A stretch of 64,000 nt of DNA from Syntrophaceae bacterium UBA6087 (GCA_002448235.1 DIXF01000017.1:228146-292145); one strand, 5' to 3'. Positions 46,442 to 55,714 are shown, counted from the first letter of the stretch. Notes: generated by a model from the letters alone, not told the origin. Made by a program: numbers and translations.

Positions 46442-46853
46442 TTGTCTCTCCTTTTGCACTACCTTTCGTGTTTGCGCCTTCTCGTTAATAATAGAAGCAA
46501 TATTAATACCAATTTAATTTTAGATTGTTATATCCTGATGTTAACGGATTACCAGATTATTCATCCCTCTTGGTCGTAAATTAATTCGACGGCATCCCCG
46601 TCAAGGGCTAGCTCAAATGCACCGGCTTCCCGGCTTATTACAGTGTTTAACGAATGGTATTTACTGTATTATTTAGTTAATATCGAACGTTGTGGTGTAA
46701 TTTACCCAGCCCTGAACACTGTAAAGCATACCGACATGACCATGAATCGTTGAGCAAAGTGGGCTGATTCTTTTCCCGGCCCGGTCCACCGAGCCCTTTC
46801 GTTGCACCCCTTCGACCCGGGATGAATGAAAGTTCCAGGATACTCCGGGAAAG
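46442..46853. other. 412-base gap between the PEP-CTERM gene and the thiolase
   Basis: No gene is supported. Read on the minus strand, which is the PEP-CTERM leader, 46586-46604 is a hairpin (GACGG/CCGTC with extension, loop GGATG) and 46621-46634 a second one (GCCGG/CCGGT, loop GAAG). Between them is GCATTTGAGCTAGCCC. The 46442-46560 part is AT-rich and probably holds the promoter. The hairpins are discussed under findings. Confidence 0.45.
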
Positions 46854-48035
46854 TTATCCGTCTCTCCTGACGATAAGCGCAACCGCCTCTCCGCCTCCGA
46901 GGCACAGCGAGGCAAGCCCGGTCTTGCTGTCCCGCCTGATCATCTCGTACAGAAGGGTCGTGAGCACGCGTGCGCCGCTTGCTCCGATGGGATGCCCGAG
47001 GGCTATCGATCCGCCGTTTACGTTGACTTTTTCGACGTCGAGGCCGAGCTCCCTGATCACGGCGACCGTAGAGCCTGCAAACGCCTCGTTGATCTCGAAA
47101 AGATCGATGTCTTTGGTGCTCAATCCCTCCTTTTTCAGAACCTTGGGGATTGCGAGTGTCGGAGCGACAAGGATGAACTTCATATCGATGCCTGCACTTG
47201 CCTGCGATCTTACGGTTGCCAGCACCGGGCACCCCAGTTCCTGTGCCTTAGTGCGGGACATGATCACCACTGCAGAGGCTCCGTCGGCTATCCCCGATGC
47301 ATTGCCCGCAGTGGTCTTGCCTCCCTTCTTGAAAGCCGGCTGCAGCTTGGAGAGGGCTTCGAAGGTGGTTTCCCGGGGATGCTCGTCGACCTCGAAGATC
47401 TTCGGCTCCCCCTTTTTCTGGGGGACTTGCACAGGTACGGTCTCTTCTTTGAAACGGCCTTCCCTTATTGCCTGCAGCGCCCTGTCCTGGCTTCTGAGGG
47501 CATAGATGTCCTGGTCCTCCCTGCTGACCGTATATTTGTCGATGACGAGCTCATTGGAGGCGCCCATGTGAAAATCGTGAACGATATCCCACAGGCCGTC
47601 GTGCATCATGTGATCGTTGATCTTTCCCGGCCCGAGACGATAGCCGAAACGGGCCTTATCGAGGTAATACGGAGCCTGGCTCATATTTTCCATGCCGCCT
47701 GCCACGATGATATCCGCGTCCCCTGTCTGGATGGCCTGTGCTCCGAGCATGACCGACTTCAGACCCGAGCCGCATACCTTGTTTACGGTGAGACACTGCA
47801 CCTCCCAGGGCATTCCTGCCTGGACAGACGCCTGCCTGGCCGGGTTCTGGCCTCTTCCGCACGGCAGAACCATGCCCATGATGATCTCATCCACGTCTTC
47901 CTTCTTAATCCCCGAACGGGTTATGGCGCTCTCTATGACGATCGCGCCGAGCTTATTGGCATCGATATTCGAGAGGCTTCCGTTGAAGCTCCCGATGGCT
48001 GTCCTGACAGCGCTGGTTATCACTACTTCTCTCAT
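46854..48035 (-). CDS. Acetyl-CoA C-acetyltransferase (thiolase)
   Basis: 393 residues, the usual length. The acyl-enzyme Cys88 is in NKVCGSGLKSV, the His is in GHPIGASGAR, and the acid/base Cys is in CLGGGEAVAL near the C-terminus. NEAFA is also present. It condenses two acetyl-CoA or cleaves acetoacetyl-CoA and longer 3-ketoacyl-CoA, in fatty-acid or butanoate metabolism. Stands alone; no other beta-oxidation gene is adjacent, though an acyl-CoA ligase lies at 10 kb. Confidence 0.92.
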   Translation of the reverse strand: MREVVITSAVRTAIGSFNGSLSNIDANKLGAIVIESAITRSGIKKEDVDEIIMGMVLPCGRGQNPARQASVQAGMPWEVQCLTVNKVCGSGLKSVMLGAQAIQTGDADIIVAGGMENMSQAPYYLDKARFGYRLGPGKINDHMMHDGLWDIVHDFHMGASNELVIDKYTVSREDQDIYALRSQDRALQAIREGRFKEETVPVQVPQKKGEPKIFEVDEHPRETTFEALSKLQPAFKKGGKTTAGNASGIADGASAVVIMSRTKAQELGCPVLATVRSQASAGIDMKFILVAPTLAIPKVLKKEGLSTKDIDLFEINEAFAGSTVAVIRELGLDVEKVNVNGGSIALGHPIGASGARVLTTLLYEMIRRDSKTGLASLCLGGGEAVALIVRRDG

Positions 48036-48228
48036 GCTTCCCTCCTGCCTTTTTTCAACAATGGGCTTTAGACGTTTCCCCTGTGCAGCTCCCCTCCGGC
48101 ATCAGCGAACTTCGCCGGGATCCGTTACACAAAGAGAATATTCCCGGGGAATAACGGGGACCTATTGCACAGCGGCTCGGAAAATATTTTGAGATGCTTT
48201 GTCGTAAATATCGTATGAACAGGCGCTG

Positions 48229-48423
48229 CTATTTCTGTCCTTCGGCGGCATCCTCGACGTTCTCGCCGGCCTCTTCCAATTGCTCTCCACCTTGCTCTAC
48301 GGCCTCATCCACCTGCTTGCCCGCTTGCTCTGCCGGTCCTTCCTGCCTTGGACAGGCAGATACTGCGGCGACAAAAAGCACTACTGCCATGACAGCGATA
48401 ATATGCTTGAGCATCTTCTTCAT
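48229..48423 (-). CDS. Small acidic lipoprotein
   Basis: 64 residues. The signal peptide MKKMLKHIIAVMAVVLFVAAVSAC ends in a lipobox with the lipid Cys at about residue 24. The mature part is a Glu/Gln/Ala-rich amphipathic helix (EQAGKQVDEAVEQGGEQLEEAGENVEDAAEGQK) with a heptad-like pattern. It resembles entericidin-like or small coiled-coil envelope lipoproteins. GGAGG lies upstream of the start. Confidence 0.7.
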   Translation of the reverse strand: MKKMLKHIIAVMAVVLFVAAVSACPRQEGPAEQAGKQVDEAVEQGGEQLEEAGENVEDAAEGQK

Positions 48424-48592
48424 TCCGTCCTCCCTCTGTGCAAGACAAATCCTGCTTTGTTCCCCAGGGGATTACCCCATTCTCTGTTCACGTTCGCAGT
48501 TGCCCTAGATATATAAGTAACCCCTTTGTGCATTATCGGTACCGGACCTATGTAAAAAATGTAGGGACGCAGGAGTATTGCACCCGGGAAAT

Positions 48593-48632
48593 GGGATAAT
48601 ATCCCCTTCGGGGGTCTTGCAAGAAGACCTCC
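48593..48632. repeat. Two nested palindromes before the zinc-ribbon gene
   Basis: GGGATAATATCCC (48593-48605) is a perfect 13-base palindrome. Directly after it GGGGGTCTT (48610-48618) and AAGACCTCC (48624-48632) form a 9-bp hairpin with one G-U pair. They lie 86-125 bases ahead of the ATG at 48718. They could be an operator and a terminator-like or leader hairpin. Confidence 0.4.
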
Positions 48633-48717
48633 CGGAGCTTATAGTGTATGTGCAATTGTAAGAGAAAGACTGTCTTTTCACCACTTGAGATACCGGTACG
48701 ATGAGGGAGGAGTGTGT

Positions 48718-48912
48718 ATGAATCAGGGTACGATCAGCGAAAAAGACAAATCGATGGCAAAAAAGTGCATAGAATGTCCGGTTTGCAGGAGTGCCAGGGC
48801 GAAACAGAGCGGCTTTGCCTTCTGGTTCGTCAAGACTATCGAGGACGGCGTTTGCCCCTACTGCAAGGCCTACGAGCGGGTTTACGGAAAAAAAGCCCAC
48901 GAACCGCGATAA
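48718..48912 (+). CDS. Small zinc-ribbon-like protein
   Basis: 64 residues from the ATG at 48718 with GGGAGGAG upstream. Cys at 17, 20, 23, 46 and 49 form CIECPVC and CPYC pairs, a zinc-ribbon pattern. Between the pairs is an aromatic stretch, GFAFWFVKTIEDGVC. I do not recognise the family. It converges on the ECF ATPase gene, ending 11 bases before its stop. It could bind nucleic acid or act as a zinc-dependent adaptor. Confidence 0.55.
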   Translation: MNQGTISEKDKSMAKKCIECPVCRSARAKQSGFAFWFVKTIEDGVCPYCKAYERVYGKKAHEPR

Positions 48913-48923
48913 GGAAGCTCAGG

Positions 48924-49715
48924 TCATTGAGGTATCGCCCTTAGCTTTTTTGCCAGCTCTTTTGTGGCCTCCTGAAGGTCGGTGGCCGTTATTCCGTGCC
49001 GCAGGAGAAAGCTTTTGTAGAGAATGCCTGCGCCGGGTTCGATCCCCGGGATGGTGTGCTCCGGTATCTTTCTGACCAGATCGAAAACCCCGTCAGCCCT
49101 GAGGGCGATGGTCCCCTCGTCCAGTGCCGCGACCATGTCGGACGCTTCGAGATCATCGAGCCTGTGCGATATGTGGATAATCGTCTTGTTCAGGTCTTTA
49201 TTCATTTCGCGGACAGTCTCGATAAGGATCTTCCGATTGACCGGGTCGAGCATGATCGTGCCTTCGTCCAGGACGAGCACATCGGTATCCAGGGCAAGCT
49301 GGCCGGCAAAGACCACCTTTGCCAGCTCTCCGCCTGACAGCGCGGTGGTGAGAGACTGTCTGAGGTAGTTTCCGTGGACAAGTCCGAGGGCCGCATCTAT
49401 CCGCCTGTTGATCTCCTCGCTCGGCAGCATGAGATTCTCGGGGCCGAAAGCCACGTCCTCTTCCACCACAAGGCTCACCACCTGGTTTGCCGGGTTTGCA
49501 AGCACAAGGCCTACGCGGTTGCCGTGAAGGTCGATCGAACCTGAGGAAGGAGCGAGGATTCCTGCGATGAGATATGCGAGAGTGGTCTTGCCGCTCCCGT
49601 TTGGACCGACAATCCCAAAATAAGAACCGCGGGGTATCGCTAGATCGATACCCCGCAGTACGTGCCTATTCTGATAGGAAAAGCTGACCTGTGATACGCT
49701 TACAGCCCTGATCAA
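48924..49715 (-). CDS. ECF-type ABC ATPase (EcfA-like), orphan
   Basis: 263 residues. Walker A is GPNGSGKTT, the signature is LSGGELAKV, and Walker B is LVLDEGTIMLDP. The LDP after Walker B and the region after the Walker A are typical of the cobalt/ECF vitamin transporters' EcfA. It has no Q-x-x-S-L anomaly beyond ANPANQVVSLVVEEDVAFGPEN, which is the ECF-type Q-loop. It sits 24 bases after rplQ. In many Firmicutes rplQ is followed by two ecfA and an ecfT; here only one ATPase is present and no ecfT or S-component is nearby, so the partners must lie elsewhere or the gene is a remnant. Confidence 0.8.
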   Translation of the reverse strand: MIRAVSVSQVSFSYQNRHVLRGIDLAIPRGSYFGIVGPNGSGKTTLAYLIAGILAPSSGSIDLHGNRVGLVLANPANQVVSLVVEEDVAFGPENLMLPSEEINRRIDAALGLVHGNYLRQSLTTALSGGELAKVVFAGQLALDTDVLVLDEGTIMLDPVNRKILIETVREMNKDLNKTIIHISHRLDDLEASDMVAALDEGTIALRADGVFDLVRKIPEHTIPGIEPGAGILYKSFLLRHGITATDLQEATKELAKKLRAIPQ

Positions 49716-49739
49716 ATCTCTCCTTTGGAAGTCATGCTT

Positions 49740-50240
49740 TTAGGCTTCTGCTGCAGCCTTCTTCGCGGGAGCCTTTTTCCGGGCAGGCTTCTTTTCGGCA
49801 GCAGTCTTTTCCTTCTTCTCCACCGGCTTCTTGGCGGCGGCTTTCTTCTTCTCGGCAGGAGGTTCGGCAGCCACTGCAGCTGCAGCCGATTCCACCCACT
49901 CGATTATCGCGGTGGGTGCACCGTCGCCTTTGCGGTTCCGGTACTTCAGGACCCTGGTGTATCCGCCGTTGCGGCTGGTGAACCGAGGGGCCAGCTCTTT
50001 AAAGAGCTTCCCGACAGCTTCTTTGGTCTGTATACTCTTCAAAGCGAGCCTGACCGCTGCCGTGTCACCCTTCTTACCCAGGGTGATCATCTTGTCGGCG
50101 AGCATCTTGAGCTCTTTTGCCTTGGCCACAGTCGTTTCGAGCCTCTCGTGAACGATCAGAGAGGTGACGAGGTTCTTCATCAAAGCATTTTTATGGTCTG
50201 CTTTACGCCCGAGTTTTCTACCTGCAATACGATGATACAT
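49740..50240 (-). CDS. rplQ: Ribosomal protein L17 with basic tail
   Basis: 166 residues. The L17 core MYHRIAGRKLGRKADHKNALMKNLVTSLIVHERLETTVAKAKEL runs to about residue 118. It is followed by a tail of about 45 Lys/Ala/Pro/Glu residues, not found in short L17s such as that of Escherichia coli. The tail is low-complexity and probably contacts rRNA. Last ribosomal gene of the alpha operon, directly after rpoA. Confidence 0.95.
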   Translation of the reverse strand: MYHRIAGRKLGRKADHKNALMKNLVTSLIVHERLETTVAKAKELKMLADKMITLGKKGDTAAVRLALKSIQTKEAVGKLFKELAPRFTSRNGGYTRVLKYRNRKGDGAPTAIIEWVESAAAAVAAEPPAEKKKAAAKKPVEKKEKTAAEKKPARKKAPAKKAAAEA

Positions 50241-50249
50241 CAGTGCCCC

Positions 50250-51287
50250 CTACTTGCTTTCCTCTTCTTCCATCCTCTTTCTTCTCTCTTCGATCTCGTC
50301 GGGAGAAGGCAGATTCGGTATTTTCATGCCGATGTGGAGACCCATCTTCGCGAGCTTTTCCTTGATCTCTTCCAAGGACTTGCGGCCGAAATTCTTGGTC
50401 TTCAACAGCTCTGCTTCGCTCTTCTGCACAAGCTCATAGATGTAAGTCATATTGGCGTTCTTGAGGCAGTTGGCCGACCTGACGGAGAGCTCGAGCTCTT
50501 CGACGGTTCTGAACAGGTTGTTGTTCAGCTCCCGGTCGTCTTCCTCGCTGATGCCCTGGCGTTCGATCTCTTCCTCGTGGAAGTTGATGAAGGCCTCCAT
50601 ATACTCCTTGTTGATCTTCGCCGCATACGCCAATGCATCGTCGGGAGCCACCACACCGTTGGTCCAGACCTCAAGCGAGAGCCTGTCATAGTCGGTTCTT
50701 CTTCCCACGATGGTAGGAGTCACGTTGAAGGATACCCTCCGCACCGGTGAAAAGATAGCGTCTATGGCTATCCATCCATGGGTGTCGATCTTTTCCTTGT
50801 TGATTTCGGCAGGCACATATCCCCTGCCCCAATCCACTCTCATGTCCATCTTCAGCGTCATGCCGTTTTCGATGGTCGCGATATGCTGATCCGGGTTGAT
50901 CACGTCGATGTTCCCGCCTGTTGCGATATCCCCTGCCACGACCTCGCACGGCCCTGTCTTATCGAGGGATACGATCTGGGGCTTATCGGTATGCATCTTG
51001 AGGACAACCTTCTTCAGATTGAGAATTATATCGGTTACATCCTCATAAATGCCGGAGATGCTCGAGAACTCGTGGAGAACACCCAGAGATTCTTCGAATT
51101 TTACCCCGATAATGGCAGATCCGTAGAGGGATGACAGGAGAATCCTTCTGAGCGAGTTGCCTATGGTAACACCGAAACCGCGCTCGAGAGGCTGCGCATT
51201 GAAACGCGCATACGAGTTGGTAAACGTACCCTCTACTATCTCCAGCTTGCCGGGTTTTATGATTTCTTTCCAGTTCTTCTCAATCAT
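50250..51287 (-). CDS. rpoA: RNA polymerase alpha subunit
   Basis: 345 residues. The N-terminal assembly domain has [25 protein letters not shown], and the C-terminal domain has [48 protein letters not shown], the promoter-contacting region. It assembles core RNA polymerase. The C-terminal tail is acidic ([15 protein letters not shown]). In the alpha operon with rpsD upstream and rplQ downstream. Confidence 0.97.
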   Translation of the reverse strand: MIEKNWKEIIKPGKLEIVEGTFTNSYARFNAQPLERGFGVTIGNSLRRILLSSLYGSAIIGVKFEESLGVLHEFSSISGIYEDVTDIILNLKKVVLKMHTDKPQIVSLDKTGPCEVVAGDIATGGNIDVINPDQHIATIENGMTLKMDMRVDWGRGYVPAEINKEKIDTHGWIAIDAIFSPVRRVSFNVTPTIVGRRTDYDRLSLEVWTNGVVAPDDALAYAAKINKEYMEAFINFHEEEIERQGISEEDDRELNNNLFRTVEELELSVRSANCLKNANMTYIYELVQKSEAELLKTKNFGRKSLEEIKEKLAKMGLHIGMKIPNLPSPDEIEERRKRMEEEESK

Positions 51288-51307
51288 TCTATTCCCTTGT
51301 TTTTAGT

Positions 51308-51934
51308 TTATTTTGAATAGAACTCAACGATCAATGTTTCCTCAACTGCCATGGGCATGTCTTTCCTCTCAGGCAGTGTCATAACAGTAGCGGACTTCGC
51401 ATCCTTGTTCACCTCAATCCAGTTCACAAGGCCGCGCTGCTCCCTCAATTCGAGAGACTGGTTGATCGATTCGATAGTCTTGCTCTTGTCTTTCACTTTG
51501 ATCTCATCGCCTGCCTTCACGAGGAACGACGGCACATCGGACTTTCTTCCGTTTACAACGATGTGTCCGTGGTCCACCAGCTGGCGCGCCTCAGCGCGGG
51601 ATGCAGCGAACCCGCTGCGGTAAACGATATTGTCGAGTCTTCTTTCGAGCAGGATCAGGAGGTTCTCACCCGTTGCACCACGCTGGGTCTTTGCCATATC
51701 GTAGTACTTCCGGAACTGCGACTCCGAAACTCCATATGTCCTGCGAACTTTCTGCTTCTCTCTCAAATGAGTGCGGTATTCACTGGCGCGCACCCTCCCC
51801 TGGCCATGCTGCCCCGGAGGATACTCACGCGTTATAACGGCGCACTTATCGGTATAGCAACGCTGTCCTTTCAGAAAGAGCTTTACTCCCTCTCTGCGAC
51901 AAATTTTACAAACAGGGCCTGTATATCTCGCCAA
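51308..51934 (-). CDS. rpsD: Ribosomal protein S4
   Basis: 208 residues, with the S4 RNA-binding domain ERRLDNIVYRSGFAASRAEARQLVDHGHIVVNGRKSDVPSFLV. The N-terminal Cys pair (CKICRREGVKLFLKG..CY..KC) forms a zinc-binding site found in some bacteria. The start codon is TTG, chosen because AAGGAGGA lies 7 bases before it. It nucleates small-subunit assembly and often autoregulates the operon. Confidence 0.96.
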   Translation of the reverse strand: MARYTGPVCKICRREGVKLFLKGQRCYTDKCAVITREYPPGQHGQGRVRASEYRTHLREKQKVRRTYGVSESQFRKYYDMAKTQRGATGENLLILLERRLDNIVYRSGFAASRAEARQLVDHGHIVVNGRKSDVPSFLVKAGDEIKVKDKSKTIESINQSLELREQRGLVNWIEVNKDAKSATVMTLPERKDMPMAVEETLIVEFYSK

Positions 51935-51946
51935 GACTATTCCTCC

Positions 51947-52339
51947 TTATACCCTTCGTTTCTTTGGTGGCCTGCAGCCGTTATGCGGAATCGGTGTTAC
52001 GTCCTTTATACCGGTGATACGGATTCCGCTGGCATTAATGGCTCTCAGTGCCGATTCACGACCGCTTCCCGGCCCCTTTATATAGGCGAATGCGCTCTTC
52101 AAGCCCTGCTCCTGGGCTTTCTTGCAAGCCTCGGTAGCCGCCATCTGCGCTGCAAAAGGAGTTGACTTCCTGGAACCTTTGAAACCCTGTGCACCGGCCG
52201 TAGACCATGAGAGGGTGTTCCCCTGTAAATCGGTGATGGTTATGATGGTATTGTTGAATGTAGCCTGGATATGGACAACACCGTCATTGATGTCTCTCTT
52301 TAGTTTCTTCTTGCCGGTTTTAACTCTCGCTTTTGCCAT
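51947..52339 (-). CDS. rpsK: Ribosomal protein S11
   Basis: 130 residues with the S11 core [46 protein letters not shown] and end [18 protein letters not shown]. It forms the platform of the small subunit near the E-site. ATG start; 12 bases before rpsD. Confidence 0.97.
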   Translation of the reverse strand: MAKARVKTGKKKLKRDINDGVVHIQATFNNTIITITDLQGNTLSWSTAGAQGFKGSRKSTPFAAQMAATEACKKAQEQGLKSAFAYIKGPGSGRESALRAINASGIRITGIKDVTPIPHNGCRPPKKRRV

Positions 52340-52357
52340 GTGAAGCTTCTCCTCGTG

Positions 52358-52726
52358 TTATTTCTTCTTGCCCACTACCAGTCTACGGGGACCTTTGCGC
52401 GTTCTTGCATTGTTGTGCGTATGCTGACCGCGGCTCGGCAAACCTTTCCGGTGGCGTAACCCCCGGTAACTTGCGATATCCATGAGCCTTCTGATATTCA
52501 TGGTCGTTTCGCGCCTCAAGTCACCTTCGACGGTAATATTCTTGTCGATGTAATCCCTGATAGCGGCAATCTCCTGCTCGCTCAAATCATCGCTCTTCTT
52601 TGCGGGGTCTAGCTCCAGCGACGCCACGATCTCGGAAGCCCGTGTATGTCCGACTCCGAATATATAGGTCAGAGCGATATCGATACGCTTGTTTCTCGGT
52701 AAATCTACTCCTGCGATTCTGGCCAC
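52358..52726 (-). CDS. rpsM: Ribosomal protein S13
   Basis: 122 residues with [26 protein letters not shown] and a Lys/Arg-rich tail ([19 protein letters not shown]). The C-terminal tail touches P-site tRNA and the head. The start is GTG with AAGGAGG 8 bases upstream. Confidence 0.97.
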   Translation of the reverse strand: MARIAGVDLPRNKRIDIALTYIFGVGHTRASEIVASLELDPAKKSDDLSEQEIAAIRDYIDKNITVEGDLRRETTMNIRRLMDIASYRGLRHRKGLPSRGQHTHNNARTRKGPRRLVVGKKK

Positions 52727-52738
52727 AGCTTAGCCTCC

Positions 52739-52852
52739 TTACCCTTGCTTCTGATTATGTCGCGGATTCTTGCAGATGACACGGATATGTCCATGCCTCT
52801 TGATGACTTTGCAGTCCCGGCAACGTTTTTTGACTGATGCATTCACTTTCAT
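52739..52852 (-). CDS. rpmJ: Ribosomal protein L36
   Basis: 37 residues read from the ATG at 52852: it begins [11 protein letters not shown] and ends NPRHNQKQG with TAA at 52739-52741. The zinc ligands are Cys11, Cys14, Cys27 and His32. It is the smallest large-subunit protein. It lies between infA and rpsM, its usual place. Confidence 0.95.
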   Translation of the reverse strand: MKVNASVKKRCRDCKVIKRHGHIRVICKNPRHNQKQG

Positions 52853-52867
52853 GTCTAGTCCTCTAAA

Positions 52868-53083
52868 TTATTTTGATCTGTACACTATCCTACCCTTGGT
52901 CAAATCATAGGGTGATATTTCCACCTGAACCTTGTCACCTGGCAGAATCCGTATGTAATGCATTCTCATCTTACCGGAGATGTGGGCAAGAATCTCATGC
53001 CCGTTCTCGAGCTGTACCTTGAACATGGCATTGGGAAGGGGCTCTACGACCACCCCTTCTGTTTCGATAACATCCTTCGCCAT
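52868..53083 (-). CDS. infA: Translation initiation factor IF-1
   Basis: 71 residues, one OB fold: [69 protein letters not shown]. It binds the small-subunit A-site during initiation. Immediately follows adk; no map gene lies between. Confidence 0.97.
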   Translation of the reverse strand: MAKDVIETEGVVVEPLPNAMFKVQLENGHEILAHISGKMRMHYIRILPGDKVQVEISPYDLTKGRIVYRSK

Positions 53084-53090
53084 AAGCGCC

Positions 53091-53735
53091 TTAAGCCCCT
53101 ATCGCCTTGGTGATCGATTTCTGCACATCTTCCATACTCTTTGTCCCGTCGATCTTCCGCACGATGCTCTGCTTGCCATAGTACTCAATAAGCGGGGAGG
53201 TCTGATCATGATAGGTCTTCAGCCTCTGGCGGATTGTCGCCTCCTGGTCGTCATCCCTCTGGTAAAGCTCGGCTCCGCACTTGTCGCATACGCCGTTCTT
53301 TTTCGGGGGATCGAACTTCACATGATGCATATAGTTGCAACCCTTGCAGGTCCTTCTGCCTGTGAGCCTCTCGACGAGATAGTCGTCCGGTACTTCGATG
53401 ACCACGACGTGATCGAGCTTGGTACCCATCTTCGTGAGGATCTCATCCAGCGATTTGGCCTGGTCAAGCGTCCTGGGGAATCCGTCGAGGATGAATCCCT
53501 TGGCGCAATCAGGCTTTGCAAATCTCTCGTCCACCATGCCGCAGACAACTTCGTCGGGAACCAGGGCGCCCTTGTCCATGCACTCCTTGGCCTTGAGTCC
53601 CATGGCGGTGCATTCCTTTACCGCAGCCCTGAACATGTCTCCGGTCGAGATCTGGGGAACGCCCAAGCGGTCGATCATTCTCTTCGCCTGTGTCCCTTTT
53701 CCTGCACCCGGTGGTCCTATGAGAATAATATTCAT
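53091..53735 (-). CDS. adk: Adenylate kinase
   Basis: 214 residues with P-loop [10 protein letters not shown], the AMP site and a long LID domain carrying four Cys ([16 protein letters not shown]), the zinc-LID form. It interconverts ATP plus AMP with 2 ADP. Located between secY and infA, as in many bacteria. Confidence 0.96.
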   Translation of the reverse strand: MNIILIGPPGAGKGTQAKRMIDRLGVPQISTGDMFRAAVKECTAMGLKAKECMDKGALVPDEVVCGMVDERFAKPDCAKGFILDGFPRTLDQAKSLDEILTKMGTKLDHVVVIEVPDDYLVERLTGRRTCKGCNYMHHVKFDPPKKNGVCDKCGAELYQRDDDQEATIRQRLKTYHDQTSPLIEYYGKQSIVRKIDGTKSMEDVQKSITKAIGA

Positions 53736-53764
53736 ATAATTCCCCTTTCTATATTTTTATGATG

Positions 53765-55075
53765 TTATCGCCTCGACTTGATGCGGCCGGTTTTCAGCAG
53801 GCCGTCATACTGACGGGAGATGAGATGGGACTCGATTTGCGACATCGTATCCAGTGAAACGCCGATAACGATCAGCAGGGATGTGCCGCCGAAATAGAAC
53901 GGAACATTGATTTCCGACATGAGGATCACGGGAAGCACGCATACCACGCTCAGGTAGATCGCACCTACAAACGTGAGGCGCGAGAGCACCTTATCGAGGT
54001 ATTCCGCCGTCGTTTTCCCTGGCCTGATACCGGGCACATAGCCGCCGTGCTTCTTCAGATTCTCCGACACGTCAACCGGGTTGAACACGACCGCGGTGTA
54101 GAAGTAGGTGAAGAACACGATGCCGATAATATAAATGAGGTTATACAGCCATCCGCCGGGATTCATCGCATCCGCCACCATCTTCATGGCGGCAACGTTC
54201 GGGAAAAACTGTGCGATCGTGGCCGGGAACACGATGATGGACGACGCGAAAATCGGCGGGATAACACCCGAGATATTGATCTTCAAGGGAAGATGGGTGG
54301 TCTGGCCGCCATAGACGCGCCTGCCCCTGATCTGCTTGGGGTACTGGATCGGGATCCTGCGCTGGGCCGTCTCCATGTAGACGATCCCGGCGATTACCGC
54401 GAGCATGAACACCACCAGGAAGATCAGCGCAAGCAGCGGAAGCTCGCCCGTCCTGGTAAGGCGGACACTGTTATAAATCGCCACCGGCAGGTTTGCAACG
54501 ATACCGGCAAAGATGATCAGGGATATGCCGTTGCCGATCCCGCGCTCGGTGATCTGCTCTCCCAACCACATGAGGAAGCAGGTACCGGTCGTCATGGTGA
54601 TCATGGCTATGAGCCTGAAGGACAACCCGGCGCTCAGCACGACGGGTTCGCCGGCAGGACCGCTCATCTGCTCGACGCCGTATGCCATGAAGTAGCTCTG
54701 AATCAGACAGAGGAATACGGTGAGGTAGCGCGTGTACTGGGTAAGCTTGTGCTTTCCCGCCGCGCCTTCCTTCTGGAGCTGCTCGAACGTGGGATGGATC
54801 ATCCCGAGCAGCTGAACGATAATGGAGGCGCTGATGTACGGCATGATGCCGAGGGCAAAGATGGAAAGGGTCCGTAATCCTCCGCCGGTAAACATGTCGA
54901 ACATGCCGAGCAGGGTCCCTTTCTGCTGCTCGAACCATTCGGCCATGATGGCGGAATCGATTCCCGGTGTCGGGATGTGGATGCCGATCCTGTACACGAG
55001 AAGCATCAGAAGCGTGAATATGATCCGCTTCTGGAGTTCGGGAACCTTTGTTACATTGTCAATACCGTACGCCAC
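53765..55075 (-). CDS. secY: Preprotein translocase subunit SecY
   Basis: 436 residues with ten membrane helices and the conserved blocks FALGIMPYISASIIVQLL, ERGIGNGISLIIFAGIV and FNPVDVSENLKKHGGYVPGIRPG. It forms the protein-conducting channel of the inner membrane. The start is GTG with AAGGGG upstream. 10 bases after rplO. Confidence 0.96.
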   Translation of the reverse strand: MAYGIDNVTKVPELQKRIIFTLLMLLVYRIGIHIPTPGIDSAIMAEWFEQQKGTLLGMFDMFTGGGLRTLSIFALGIMPYISASIIVQLLGMIHPTFEQLQKEGAAGKHKLTQYTRYLTVFLCLIQSYFMAYGVEQMSGPAGEPVVLSAGLSFRLIAMITMTTGTCFLMWLGEQITERGIGNGISLIIFAGIVANLPVAIYNSVRLTRTGELPLLALIFLVVFMLAVIAGIVYMETAQRRIPIQYPKQIRGRRVYGGQTTHLPLKINISGVIPPIFASSIIVFPATIAQFFPNVAAMKMVADAMNPGGWLYNLIYIIGIVFFTYFYTAVVFNPVDVSENLKKHGGYVPGIRPGKTTAEYLDKVLSRLTFVGAIYLSVVCVLPVILMSEINVPFYFGGTSLLIVIGVSLDTMSQIESHLISRQYDGLLKTGRIKSRR

Positions 55076-55085
55076 GTATCACCCC

Positions 55086-55529
55086 TTATATCGTTTCAAA
55101 AGTGCCGCCGGCCTGTTTGATCTTTTCCATGGCGGACTGGGATGCCTTGTCGAGCTTTACATTCAGGGCTACCGCGATGTCGCCCTGGGCCAGGAGTTTC
55201 ACAGCCGTGTCCGCAGCTCTGACCTTGCCTTTAACCTTCAATGCTGCCAGGTCGACTATGCTGCCCTGCTCGAAATCAGCCAGGTCTTTGATATTGATGA
55301 CCGCGTATTCCTTCCGGAAGGGGTTCTTGAACCCTCTCTTGGGAAGTCTGCGGTAAATGGGCATCTGGCCGCCTTCAAACCGTGCGGGAACCTTACCGCC
55401 GGACCTGGCCTTCTGGCCCTTATGTCCGCGTCCGGCCGTGCCGCCCTGGCCGGATGCATTACCACGGCCTACGCGTGTAATTTTCTTTCTCGAGCCGGGG
55501 GACGGCGTCAAGTTCGACAGATCGATCAT
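55086..55529 (-). CDS. rplO: Ribosomal protein L15
   Basis: 147 residues, Gly/Arg-rich N-terminus (NLTPSPGSRKKITRVGRGNASGQGGTAGRGHKGQKARSGGK) and a globular C-terminal part. It binds 23S rRNA late in assembly. Spc-operon gene before secY. Confidence 0.96.
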   Translation of the reverse strand: MIDLSNLTPSPGSRKKITRVGRGNASGQGGTAGRGHKGQKARSGGKVPARFEGGQMPIYRRLPKRGFKNPFRKEYAVINIKDLADFEQGSIVDLAALKVKGKVRAADTAVKLLAQGDIAVALNVKLDKASQSAMEKIKQAGGTFETI

Positions 55530-55531
55530 AG

Positions 55532-55714
55532 CTATATCTCCTCCCAGGTCAGCAGGTGGGAAATCTTTTTAATCGCCCCCTTGGTTGCATCACTATTGGG
55601 CAGAACCCTGGACCTTCCGCGACGTGAAATCCCCAGAGCCTTCACAATGGCCTTCTGACCCTTGGTGCTGCCGATCACGGACCGATTGAGCGTTACTTTT
55701 ATTTTGTCAGCCAA
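55532..55714 (-). CDS. rpmD: Ribosomal protein L30
   Basis: 60 residues, KVTLNRSVIGSTKGQKAIVKALGISRRGRSRVLPNSDATKGAIKKISHLLTWEEI, the short bacterial L30. The start codon is TTG with a GAGGGAAG site upstream. It is two bases upstream of rplO. Confidence 0.94.
   Translation of the reverse strand: MADKIKVTLNRSVIGSTKGQKAIVKALGISRRGRSRVLPNSDATKGAIKKISHLLTWEEI

Noticed and set aside
46556..46700. c-di-GMP (GEMM) or cobalamin riboswitch
   Set aside because: A few bases resemble the conserved cores (GGGATGCC, GCCGGTGC) but the defining GCAAACC/GGACGCAAAGCC or GCCACTG contexts are absent.
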